DNA of 48,785 bases from Pleionea sp041591085. Lineage in GTDB: Bacteria > Pseudomonadota > Gammaproteobacteria > Enterobacterales > Kangiellaceae. The notes under the pieces were generated by a model that was not told where the DNA came from, searched no databases, and worked only from the letters and a program-made list of their open reading frames with translations. Positions 33,082 through 40,746 of this stretch are shown piece by piece; the stretch's first letter is position 1, and each line of letters opens with the position of its first letter. The stretch lies in the NCBI GenBank assembly GCA_041591085.1, contig JBFHSP010000006.1, positions 1 through 48,785 on the forward strand, in the 5' to 3' direction. The translations under genes were made by a program, and so were the position numbers.

Positions 33082-33543
33082 TTAATTGCTTGCACCACAC
33101 TTTCCTTCACCGTCTTTTTTAGACTCACCGCACTTACCCTCGCCGCATTTGCCTTCCTTGTGTTTTTTCTCTTTTTTGCCTTCGCCGCATTTACCTTCAC
33201 CGCATTTGCCTTCTTTGTGCTTTTTACCTTCACCGCACTTTCCTTCACCGCATTTGCCTTCTTTATCTTTGGCTTCTCCACATTTGCCCTCGCCGCACTT
33301 GCCTTCTTTATCTTTAGCTTCACCGCATTTGCCTTCGCCACATTTACCTTCTTTTTCTTTTTTAGACTCACCACACTTGCCTTCTTTATCCTTGTGACCA
33401 TCTAAAAAATGAGAAAGAGCATAACCAGCAGACATATCAGTTAATTCAAAAGGGTTTTCATTGGCGTTAAGCATGGTGGTACCAACTGAAGCCGCTAAAC
33501 TAGCGCCAACAACTGTTGCTAAAGTTTTAATCTTCTTATTCAT
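33082..33543 (-). CDS. hvfA: HvfA-like RiPP precursor with twelve EGKCG motifs
   Basis: A 153-residue secreted precursor. Residues 1-27 form a Sec signal peptide (basic start, hydrophobic core, LNA cleavage site). The short leader contains NPFELTDMSAGY, the recognition-type motif of this family. Residues 54-150 carry twelve EGKCG motifs, two single and five as EGKCGEGKCG pairs, joined by Lys/Glu/Asp linkers. All twelve cysteines of the protein (57, 68, 73, 83, 88, 98, 103, 114, 119, 133, 138, 149) lie in these motifs. In Haemophilus HvfA such cysteines become oxazolone/thioamide copper ligands. I start at ATG 33543 with GGAG nine bases upstream; a TTG at 33558 overlaps that site. Confidence 0.92.
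   Translation of the reverse strand: MNKKIKTLATVVGASLAASVGTTMLNANENPFELTDMSAGYALSHFLDGHKDKEGKCGESKKEKEGKCGEGKCGEAKDKEGKCGEGKCGEAKDKEGKCGEGKCGEGKKHKEGKCGEGKCGEGKKEKKHKEGKCGEGKCGESKKDGEGKCGASN
33094..33384 (-). repeat. Coding repeat array of the RiPP precursor
   Basis: Twelve degenerate 15-base units encoding EGKCG, mostly as 30-base doublets with linkers of 15-27 bases. The repetitive composition opens long false frames on both strands, which I do not annotate. The codons for the motif vary between copies (GAA/GAG, GGC/GGT/GGG, TGC/TGT/TGG not used), which indicates selection on the protein rather than recent DNA duplication. Confidence 0.85.
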
Positions 33544-33784
33544 AATTACTATCTCCAAAAAGTGAATTTAAAATAATCCAAGAATAGTTGGACTAACCTT
33601 AAGACCCAGTATCCAATGCTATTTTACACACGACTCCTGAACGAAAGGAATTTAATGCGTTTTCTAAACAGCTTATTATTAGATTTGCAGTAAAAAGATG
33701 CCCTAAATGCGAGCAATATACAAGGTACTAAGTGAGATTTAGTTCAATTTATTAGGACTAACCTATTCATTTTATTGGAAATAA

Positions 33785-33799
33785 TGGATTCTTAATCCA
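33785..33799 (-). terminator. Possible weak terminator after ccmI
   Basis: TGGATT-CTT-AATCCA (6-bp stem, three-base loop), followed on the minus strand by TTATTT. It is weak, so the ccm transcript may run on toward the RiPP operon. The 258-base gap (33544-33801) otherwise shows no clear promoter that I can defend. Confidence 0.35.
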
Positions 33800-33801
33800 C
33801 T

Positions 33802-35037
33802 TTAATTTATTTTCATATTGATCACCAATGGAATGGCTTCCGTGTTATTTTTTGTTACAGTAACAACATCACTGGTTATATCACCTGTCTCAGCCTTAGG
33901 CATTCCACTTAATGAAATTCTTGCTGACACCTTAATACTATCCATTTGAGATAATTTTCTGGTGGGTATCATAGCGTCAACATCTGTTAAAGTGACGCTT
34001 ATAGGTAAATCGGCAACTGCAAAGCGCTTTACCGCAACAGGAGCAGGCATACCATCATCGCCTAAAGCAATAACAAATACAGTGAGCTTTGGCGATAAAT
34101 GCTTGAACTGTTCAGAAAGTGACACATCCAACCTTACTTCATTTGAATCAACTTTAGGTGAATTATGAATAGCTTCCATTTGCTCAGCTTGAGCAATTTG
34201 CTGCTTTAGCATTTCAATACCTTTTCCAGTACTCTCTCCCCTCAATTCACGAAGCGAAATCACTCGTTGCCAATATTGAATTGCTTGAGCATAAAGCCCT
34301 TTTTGAAAACTTAAAAAACCAGAAAAAGTTAATGCGGACTCATGATTAGGGTTTTGATGGAGAACTCTAGATAACATATTTGATGCTTTATTCGATGTCG
34401 CTTCGGAATTAAACATTAACAGCATTTGAACGAGCGAAAGCTCTGTTGATTCGGAAATTGCAAATTTCTGCGCTCTTTCAATTGACTGAAGCATCAACTC
34501 TTCGGCTCCGACATAACCTAATACCTGCGCAAGCTGAACCCACTCTTCAGATGTCGCATCCTTATGAGCTGCTTTAGTGCGAAATATAAGCATTAATTCT
34601 TGCGGAGATAAAGACTCCATCCATTTTGATTGAGCTTCGGGGTCAGAAGTTAAACTTTTTTCAGTGTTGATTAGATCTTGCCAGTGAATATACGACTTCC
34701 ATTCTGACCCAGCGATGTAAATTATAAACGCTAAAGCTAAACCTGAAATCATAGCGACAACCGCAAATGAACTTTGAGCACCAGATACGCCATAAGATTC
34801 GACTGAATCCGCATCAGACAATAAATTTTTTTGCAGCTCAACCTTAAGTTGATTGGCTAAAGCTTGGTTAATAATATTATTTGACAAGTCTTGATCTATT
34901 TCTGCCAACCTCTGTTGATACATGGTTTTGTTAAGCTCTTGTCTTGATAACCCAATAGATAAACGAGTTTTTCGATTAAGCACAATAAACAGAAAAAAAG
35001 TAATTAAGATGAAAAGTAAAATCCAAAACCAAAGCAT
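33802..35037 (-). CDS. ccmI: Cytochrome c maturation protein CcmI
   Basis: Chaperone that holds apocytochrome c for heme ligation with CcmF and CcmH. It is the separate CcmI form (411 residues). Two membrane helices (about 2-20 and 90-112) flank a leucine-rich cytoplasmic loop (LSRQELNKTMYQQRLAEIDQDL). A periplasmic TPR domain covers about 125-290, and a C-terminal beta-rich domain (about 300-411: LTVFVIALGDDGMPAPVAVKRFAVADLPISVTL) closes the protein. Last gene of the ccm operon, one base after ccmH. Confidence 0.9.
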   Translation of the reverse strand: MLWFWILLFILITFFLFIVLNRKTRLSIGLSRQELNKTMYQQRLAEIDQDLSNNIINQALANQLKVELQKNLLSDADSVESYGVSGAQSSFAVVAMISGLALAFIIYIAGSEWKSYIHWQDLINTEKSLTSDPEAQSKWMESLSPQELMLIFRTKAAHKDATSEEWVQLAQVLGYVGAEELMLQSIERAQKFAISESTELSLVQMLLMFNSEATSNKASNMLSRVLHQNPNHESALTFSGFLSFQKGLYAQAIQYWQRVISLRELRGESTGKGIEMLKQQIAQAEQMEAIHNSPKVDSNEVRLDVSLSEQFKHLSPKLTVFVIALGDDGMPAPVAVKRFAVADLPISVTLTDVDAMIPTRKLSQMDSIKVSARISLSGMPKAETGDITSDVVTVTKNNTEAIPLVINMKIN

Positions 35038-35038
35038 A

Positions 35039-35506
35039 TTACTTTTCCTTTTTTAAACTGCTTGATAACAGCTGTTGTATTTTCTGACTATCTTCAATAG
35101 AAAGAGTAACTTCCGAATCTCTAGCTTTCTTTTTCACTCTGAAAGCAATAAAAATAATGACAACTACTATCAACAAAATAGGTCCATACCAAATAACTAA
35201 ATTAGCTCCCTTTACCGGAGGTTCGTACAGGATAAATTCTCCATATCGAGCTTGTAAAAAGGCTTTAATCTCTTGATTGGAGTGACCAGCCAACACTTTT
35301 TCATACACAATATTTCTAAGGTCTTCCGAAATGCCTGCATTAGAATCAGCTATAGATTGATTCAGACATTTTGGACAACGAAGCTCTTCCGTTAACTGCT
35401 CAAAGCGAGCTTTTTGTTCTAGAGTATCAAACTTAAGTACTTCTGATGAAAAAACAACAGCACTCATTAGCGCAATGAATAAAATTGAAATAGAGCTTTT
35501 AATCAT
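35039..35506 (-). CDS. ccmH: Cytochrome c maturation thiol reductase CcmH
   Basis: Membrane-anchored thiol-disulfide protein that reduces or presents apocytochrome cysteines. It has 155 residues from the ATG at 35506. A signal/anchor precedes the active-site motif LRCPKC (C44, C47), followed by the three-helix bundle and a C-terminal membrane helix (about 102-122). I prefer ATG 35506 (AGGTGG eight bases upstream) over the TTG at 35524, giving an eight-base overlap with ccmG. The CcmI part is a separate gene here, unlike the fused E. coli CcmH. Confidence 0.92.
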   Translation of the reverse strand: MIKSSISILFIALMSAVVFSSEVLKFDTLEQKARFEQLTEELRCPKCLNQSIADSNAGISEDLRNIVYEKVLAGHSNQEIKAFLQARYGEFILYEPPVKGANLVIWYGPILLIVVVIIFIAFRVKKKARDSEVTLSIEDSQKIQQLLSSSLKKEK

Positions 35507-36041
35507 TGTTGATGCCACCTTCAATTAATGGTTTTACATCTTGCTCAAAAATGGCTTTAGTAAACTCACCAATGCGGTGATAAACCACTTGCCCATCGGG
35601 AGAGATCACAAACGTCTCCGGAGCTGCGGTGATCCCCATTTCAATAGCGATGTATCCTTTAGGATCAAAAAAGGAATAAATATAAGGATTACCTTTTGCG
35701 TCTAAAAACTTAAACGCATCTTTTTTTGAGTCTTTATAATTTACTCCAATAATCGGGACACCTTGCTGTTTCAACTCCATTAAATACGGATGCTCGGCAT
35801 AGCAAGTTGGACACCATGATCCCCAAAAGTTGAGTAAATAAAAAGAACCTCGAATGGATTCGCTCGATCTTTTTTCATCGGTATAAAGATCAGCACTTTC
35901 AAAAATGGGCAATGGCTTTGCAACTCGCATAGATGGCGCTTGAGTTTTATGACTTAAAGAAAAGAAAAACAATCCACCTAATAGCAATAATACAATCCCA
36001 ATTGGCAGTGCTATTTGCAGTCTTTTTGACAGAAAACTCAT
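35499..36041 (-). CDS. ccmG: Periplasmic thioredoxin-like CcmG/DsbE
   Basis: Membrane-tethered thioredoxin-fold reductase of the cytochrome c maturation path. It has 180 residues. An N-terminal anchor (about 10-29) precedes the thioredoxin domain with active site WCPTC (C77, C80). GVNYKD and the cis-proline region (TAAPETFVI) are present. The start overlaps ccmF by four bases (ATGA). Confidence 0.94.
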   Translation of the reverse strand: MSFLSKRLQIALPIGIVLLLLGGLFFFSLSHKTQAPSMRVAKPLPIFESADLYTDEKRSSESIRGSFYLLNFWGSWCPTCYAEHPYLMELKQQGVPIIGVNYKDSKKDAFKFLDAKGNPYIYSFFDPKGYIAIEMGITAAPETFVISPDGQVVYHRIGEFTKAIFEQDVKPLIEGGINND

Positions 36042-37972
36042 GAGCTTTCCTTAACTCGATAACGTTTATCTGTAGTCGCCAATAAACCACCAAGTGCCAT
36101 GAATATAGCACCTAACCAAATCCATCGAATAAAGGCTTTGATATAGATTCTTACCGACCAATCGCCATCACCTAACGGCTCTCCTAGAGAAATATAAAAA
36201 TCTCTAAAAAAGCCTGAATCAATGCCTGCTTCTGTCATTACCTGCCCAGATGCTGTGTATTGTCTTTTTTCTGAATGCATTTCCCAACTTTTTCCCGCAG
36301 ACTCAACTAAAAACTCTCCACGAGTCGCAGTATAATTCGGTCCTTTAATTTGTCGAGTTCCCTTAAAGGTAACGGCCCAATCATTTGAGGTGAATGACTC
36401 GTTACTACCCAATCGTATCAAGTGCTCGTCACTCACCAAAGAAACAACGACAATACCGGTTAAAGTCATAGCCAAACCAAAATGTGCCAGTTGCATACCC
36501 CAGTATCCATTACCCACTCTTTTAAGCGCGGAATACCACTGCTCTCCTTGACTTATTTTATTAAATACATCGGTAACAATTGATGAAACTATCCAAATAG
36601 AAATCACCACACCAGCCCAAATAACGACCGAATGTTGCTGATATATAAAGTATCCAAAAACCACTAAAAGCAATGATTGAAGTACGAGCATTTGCTGTAA
36701 TCGTTTAACTAGCATTTTCCTCGACTGCTTTTTCCATTGAAGCCAATGACCAAAACCGAGTAATGCCAATAGTGGTAAAAAGAATACAGGGAATACTTGA
36801 TTAAAATAAGGAGCGCCGACACTGACAGATTGCTCAAACGCTTCCATTATAAGCGGAAATAAGGTGCCTAAAAACACCACGATAAAAGCAAAGCAAAGCA
36901 GTAAATTATTAAAAAGCAAAGCCACTTCTTTGGATATCCAAGAAAATTGAATATTGCTTTTTATCTCTGCACTTCTATACACAAATAAACCTAAAGATGC
37001 TACAACCACTATTCCCATAAATATAAGAATATATAATCCTCGTACCGGATCTTGAGCGAAGGAATGTACTGAAGTGATAACACCTGAACGAACAATAAAC
37101 GTTCCTAGCAAGCTTAAACTAAAAGTTAACAAAGCCAGAAACACAGTCCAAGACTTAAAACCCCCGCGCTTTTCACTCACTGCTAAAGAATGTAAAAGTG
37201 CCGTACCCGTTAGCCAAGGCATAAAGCTCGCGTTTTCAACAGGATCCCAAAACCACCAGCCGCCCCAGCCGAGTTCATAGTAGGCCCACCAGCTTCCTAA
37301 CATAATCCCAATGGTTAAAAACACCCAGGCTAGAGTTGTCCAAGGCCGACTCCATCTAGCCCAAGCACTATCTAATTGACCAGAAATAAGTGCGGCAATA
37401 GAAAAAGCAAACGCCACAGAAAACCCAACATAACCCATATACAAAAATGGAGGATGAATAATAAAACCGATGTCTTGTAATAACGGATTCAAATCGCGTC
37501 CATCTATTGGATAAAATGGTAACAGTCGTTCAAATGGATTTGATGTAAACAAAGAAAAAGAAATAAACCCTAAGGTAATCATTGCCATTACGGCTAATAC
37601 GAGGGATGTAGCTTGTATTGGTAAAGTTCGACTAAATAAGGCCACCGCTGCTGACCAACCAGTCAGAGTTAAAATCCAAAGCAGCATAGATCCTTCATGC
37701 GCCCCCCATACCGCACAGAATTTATAGAACAACGGTAAATCGCTGTAAGAATGTGATGCTATATAACTTACAGTAAAGTCATCAGTCACAAATCCGTAAA
37801 CAAGACCTGAAAATGAAATGAAAATCAAAAAAAACAAAACTAATGAAAACGGTATTGCCGAACTTTGTAAACGCAAATCTTGTTTTATGTAACCAACTAC
37901 GGGCACTATTGCGGCAAAAATTGCGACAGTAAAAGCTAAAATTAAAGCAAAATGAGCTACTTCTATAATCAT
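36038..37972 (-). CDS. ccmF: Heme lyase subunit CcmF
   Basis: Large inner-membrane subunit that attaches heme to apocytochrome c. It has 644 residues with about fifteen membrane helices. The tryptophan-rich WWD heme-handling motif is WGGWWFWDPVENASFMPWL at about 230-248. Conserved periplasmic histidines (IHPPFLYMGYVG, GTALLHSLAV) are present, with the large periplasmic loop near residues 510-610. It begins nine bases after ccmE. Confidence 0.95.
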   Translation of the reverse strand: MIIEVAHFALILAFTVAIFAAIVPVVGYIKQDLRLQSSAIPFSLVLFFLIFISFSGLVYGFVTDDFTVSYIASHSYSDLPLFYKFCAVWGAHEGSMLLWILTLTGWSAAVALFSRTLPIQATSLVLAVMAMITLGFISFSLFTSNPFERLLPFYPIDGRDLNPLLQDIGFIIHPPFLYMGYVGFSVAFAFSIAALISGQLDSAWARWSRPWTTLAWVFLTIGIMLGSWWAYYELGWGGWWFWDPVENASFMPWLTGTALLHSLAVSEKRGGFKSWTVFLALLTFSLSLLGTFIVRSGVITSVHSFAQDPVRGLYILIFMGIVVVASLGLFVYRSAEIKSNIQFSWISKEVALLFNNLLLCFAFIVVFLGTLFPLIMEAFEQSVSVGAPYFNQVFPVFFLPLLALLGFGHWLQWKKQSRKMLVKRLQQMLVLQSLLLVVFGYFIYQQHSVVIWAGVVISIWIVSSIVTDVFNKISQGEQWYSALKRVGNGYWGMQLAHFGLAMTLTGIVVVSLVSDEHLIRLGSNESFTSNDWAVTFKGTRQIKGPNYTATRGEFLVESAGKSWEMHSEKRQYTASGQVMTEAGIDSGFFRDFYISLGEPLGDGDWSVRIYIKAFIRWIWLGAIFMALGGLLATTDKRYRVKESS

Positions 37973-37981
37973 GTTTTTTAC

Positions 37982-38428
37982 TTATGGTTGTTTTGGTACT
38001 TTATGACCTGACTTTTCTAATGCTCTAGCAACTTCAGGCGGCATATAATTTTCGTCGTGTTTTGCTAGTACACTCGAAGCTTCAAACTCTAAATTTTGAT
38101 TTAACTTACCAGTTGCCACTATTCCTTGGCCTTCTTTAAACAAATCAGGTAATACGTCATTAAAATGAATCTTTAAAGTGGATTGATGATCACTGATTTC
38201 AAACGAAACTTTTAATGAATCGTTATTTCTTGTAACACTTCCTACTACGACCATTCCACCCACTTTAATTGACTTGTCAATTGGAGCTTTACCGGCTGTC
38301 ACGTCAGCTGGCTGATAAAATAAATTAATATTTTCGGACATGGCATAAAGCACAAGACCAATTGCCACTCCTACTCCAGTTACACTAATAAGAATAGTCA
38401 GTAACCGCTTTTTTCTTTGTGGATTCAT
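37982..38428 (-). CDS. ccmE: Heme chaperone CcmE
   Basis: Periplasmic heme chaperone that binds heme covalently through a histidine. It has 148 residues. An N-terminal anchor (about 8-29) precedes an OB-fold domain, with heme-binding H124 in VLAKHDENYMPPE. Ten bases follow ccmD's stop, so it belongs to the same transcript. Confidence 0.95.
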   Translation of the reverse strand: MNPQRKKRLLTILISVTGVGVAIGLVLYAMSENINLFYQPADVTAGKAPIDKSIKVGGMVVVGSVTRNNDSLKVSFEISDHQSTLKIHFNDVLPDLFKEGQGIVATGKLNQNLEFEASSVLAKHDENYMPPEVARALEKSGHKVPKQP

Positions 38429-38438
38429 AAAACTACGC

Positions 38439-38618
38439 TTAATCCTCTTCTGAACGACTTAATAAATCTTTTCGTAAATAGAAACGCTGAATTTTTTGCC
38501 CAAGTTGTTTTCGAGCAACAATGGGATATATAACAAGTGCCAGCAAAACTACTGCACAGATAAAATAAGCCCAAAACACAAACACCCAGTGGTTTAAACT
38601 AAATGAAGACAACATCAT
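38439..38618 (-). CDS. ccmD: Small membrane protein CcmD
   Basis: A 59-residue protein that helps release holo-CcmE from CcmABC. It has one membrane helix (about residues 12-33, WVFVFWAYFICAVVLLALV) followed by a basic cytoplasmic tail (RKQLGQKIQRFYLRKD), the usual CcmD form. It starts at ATG 38618, overlapping the ccmC stop by four bases (ATGA). Position between ccmC and ccmE is diagnostic. Confidence 0.9.
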   Translation of the reverse strand: MMLSSFSLNHWVFVFWAYFICAVVLLALVIYPIVARKQLGQKIQRFYLRKDLLSRSEED

Positions 38619-39355
38619 GAATTGGTTACCTCTTCTTTCACCCAGCTACTTTCCTTTTCTCGCCACAAAATAATGTTGCGCAAATTTGGTAGTAATACCG
38701 AAACGAAGAATAACTTAAAACTCACAATCATAATGAGAAGTGGCCATAACATTGAAGAATCAATCGAGGGCTTTTCTAGCTTCGATAAGGAAGCTGGCTG
38801 GTGCAAGCTATTCCACCATTCAACCGAATAATGAATAATTGGGAGGTTAACCACCCCTACCATTGCAATAATTGCCGCTGCCTTATCGGCTTTCTTAAAG
38901 TCTTCTATAGAATGAAACAAAGCCATATGACCGATGTAAAGAAACAATAAGATCAATTCGGAAGTTAGTCGAGCATCAAATACCCAATAAGTCCCCCATG
39001 TAGGTCTACCCCACAAAGAACCTGTCACTAAGGCTAAAAAAGTAAATGCAGCACCAATAGGTGAGCAAGCTATTGAGGTCATAAAGGCCATTTTCATTCG
39101 CCACACCATGCCAATTGCGGCCGTTACCGCCATGACAAAATAAATCATCATTGATAAATAAGCGGCAGGTACATGAATATACATGATCCGTTGAGATTCA
39201 CCTTGATAGTAATCAGCCGGCGCATAAACCAAGCCCCAAATAGACCCTACAGCCAAACCGATAAAGGTTAAACCCCAAACATATGGCTGCCATTTTCCAG
39301 CAGTTTGATAAAACCACTTTGGAGAACCTAATCTAAAAAACCAAGACCAATTCAT
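38615..39355 (-). CDS. ccmC: Heme exporter subunit CcmC
   Basis: Inner-membrane protein that loads heme onto CcmE. It has 246 residues with six membrane helices. The tryptophan-rich motif WGRPTWGTYWVFDARLTSE is at about 117-135. The flanking heme-ligand histidines lie in IHVPAAYLSM and NSLHQPASL. It starts five bases after ccmB ends. Confidence 0.95.
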   Translation of the reverse strand: MNWSWFFRLGSPKWFYQTAGKWQPYVWGLTFIGLAVGSIWGLVYAPADYYQGESQRIMYIHVPAAYLSMMIYFVMAVTAAIGMVWRMKMAFMTSIACSPIGAAFTFLALVTGSLWGRPTWGTYWVFDARLTSELILLFLYIGHMALFHSIEDFKKADKAAAIIAMVGVVNLPIIHYSVEWWNSLHQPASLSKLEKPSIDSSMLWPLLIMIVSFKLFFVSVLLPNLRNIILWREKESSWVKEEVTNS

Positions 39356-39360
39356 TACAC

Positions 39361-40023
39361 TTAATCACTCATTGAAACTTTTAACGCAGCACCTGCGGCC
39401 CAAGGAGCCAATGCTAAGGTTAACAACAAAGCAGCGGCCAACAATGCAAGCTGTCCATTTGCCGACATTCCCATAGAATACGCTTGAATTGCCATAGTGG
39501 CATACAGCAAAATTGGAATATAGAGCGGCAAAACCAGTAGTGTCAGTAACAAACCACCCTTTTTCAATCCAACGGTTATTGCCATGCCAATAGCGGCAAT
39601 AAAGCACATAGTTGGCGTTCCAAGTACTAAACTAATCATCAAAATCCAGTAAGCATCAGGCTCAAGGTTTAACATCATCGCCATTAACGGCGAAAGTAAA
39701 ATTAAAGGTAACCCTGTTACTAACCAATTGGCGGTAGCTTTGGCAAAAACGATTGACGTGGCCGAAGCGCCAGATAGCATCAATTGAAGTAGGCTACCGT
39801 CTTCAAAATCTTCTCTGTAAAGTGAATCGAGCGATAACAATATTGCTAATAAAGATGTAACCCAAATAACACCTGGCGCTATTTGTCGCAAAAAACTACT
39901 TTCTGGCGATATTCCCAATGGAAACAAGGTACAAACGACTAAAAAGAAAAAGACCGGATTTAAAAAGTCAGCTTTTTTACGAAAACTTAGGGTCAACTCT
40001 CTTTTTAAAAGCAAAATAAACAC
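39361..40023 (-). CDS. ccmB: Cytochrome c maturation ABC permease CcmB
   Basis: Membrane subunit of the CcmAB ATPase that drives release of heme-loaded CcmE. It has 220 residues and six predicted helices. Family segments are LKRELTLSFRKKADFLNPVFFF, the LYREDFEDGSLLQLMLSG loop, and GTPTMCFIAAIGMAITVGLKKGG. It lies three bases after ccmA. Confidence 0.93.
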   Translation of the reverse strand: MFILLLKRELTLSFRKKADFLNPVFFFLVVCTLFPLGISPESSFLRQIAPGVIWVTSLLAILLSLDSLYREDFEDGSLLQLMLSGASATSIVFAKATANWLVTGLPLILLSPLMAMMLNLEPDAYWILMISLVLGTPTMCFIAAIGMAITVGLKKGGLLLTLLVLPLYIPILLYATMAIQAYSMGMSANGQLALLAAALLLTLALAPWAAGAALKVSMSD

Positions 40024-40026
40024 TAT

Positions 40027-40659
40027 CTAATCCAGAGTGATTTCTTTGACTTTTTGGTCAAATCTAATTTCTTCATGAGAAGTGAATATCACCCCTCCAC
40101 CCTTCTCTACATGCTGTTCGATAAGCTCAACAAGCCAAGCTTTAGCGCCAATATCAAGCGCAACGAAAGGCTCGTCAAGTAACCACAAACTAGCTGGCTC
40201 AAGTAACAATCGAGCAATCGCTATACGACGTTGCTGTCCTTGAGATAAGTGACAGGCAAACTCATGCTCAAACCCACTTAAACCCACAGCACCGATAGCT
40301 GAATGTACTTGCTTTGCTTCAGTTTGATTGGGTAATCCTCTTAATCCCAAGTAAAGCATCAAGTTTTCAAACACTGTCATTTTTGACTTAATTCCGATTT
40401 GATGACCTAGGTACAGGCTGTTTTGATGAAGATCGGATGAAAAGGACAGGGTGTTATGACCATTAAACTGAATAGCGCCGGTATCGGGCTCTAAAATTCC
40501 GCAAATACAACGCAATAGACTGGTTTTGCCTTTGCCATTTGCGCCTTTAAGTTGCCATATTTCACCGTTAGATACGCAAAAGTTGAGGTGTTTAAACAAC
40601 AGCCTCTCCCCTCTAATTAGAGATATGTTTTGAGCTTCTAGCAAAAATTGGTTAAACAT
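40027..40659 (-). CDS. ccmA: Cytochrome c maturation ATPase CcmA
   Basis: ABC ATPase partner of CcmB. It has 210 residues. Walker A is GANGKGKTSLLR, with K in place of the usual A, so still G-x-x-G-x-G-K-T; the ABC signature is LSQGQQRRIAIARLLL, and Walker B is LWLLDEPFVALD. I start at the ATG at 40659; a TTG one codon upstream is less likely. First gene of the nine-gene ccm operon, divergent from the fliK-like gene across about 75 bases that must hold both promoters. Confidence 0.94.
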   Translation of the reverse strand: MFNQFLLEAQNISLIRGERLLFKHLNFCVSNGEIWQLKGANGKGKTSLLRCICGILEPDTGAIQFNGHNTLSFSSDLHQNSLYLGHQIGIKSKMTVFENLMLYLGLRGLPNQTEAKQVHSAIGAVGLSGFEHEFACHLSQGQQRRIAIARLLLEPASLWLLDEPFVALDIGAKAWLVELIEQHVEKGGGVIFTSHEEIRFDQKVKEITLD

Positions 40660-40746
40660 CAATCAATTACGGCATTTTTTATGCAACAAAATTGGCCAAT
40701 AGTCTAAACTAATCTATACATTCAAGCTAATGATTTGGCTCAAAAT

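Noticed and set aside
33094..33384. Regular repeats that could be taken for a CRISPR array
   Set aside because: The units are 15-30 bases, directly coding, with no unique spacers of 30 bases and no cas genes nearby.
33086..33405. Long open frames on the plus strand and in another minus frame across the RiPP precursor (for example 33086-33397 and 33160-33405 plus, 33054-33401 minus)
   Set aside because: They are by-products of the repeated EGKCG codons. Their translations are monotonous (SPHLPS, FAFF, KKAN type) and have no start signals, whereas the 33082-33543 frame has signal peptide, leader and ribosome site.
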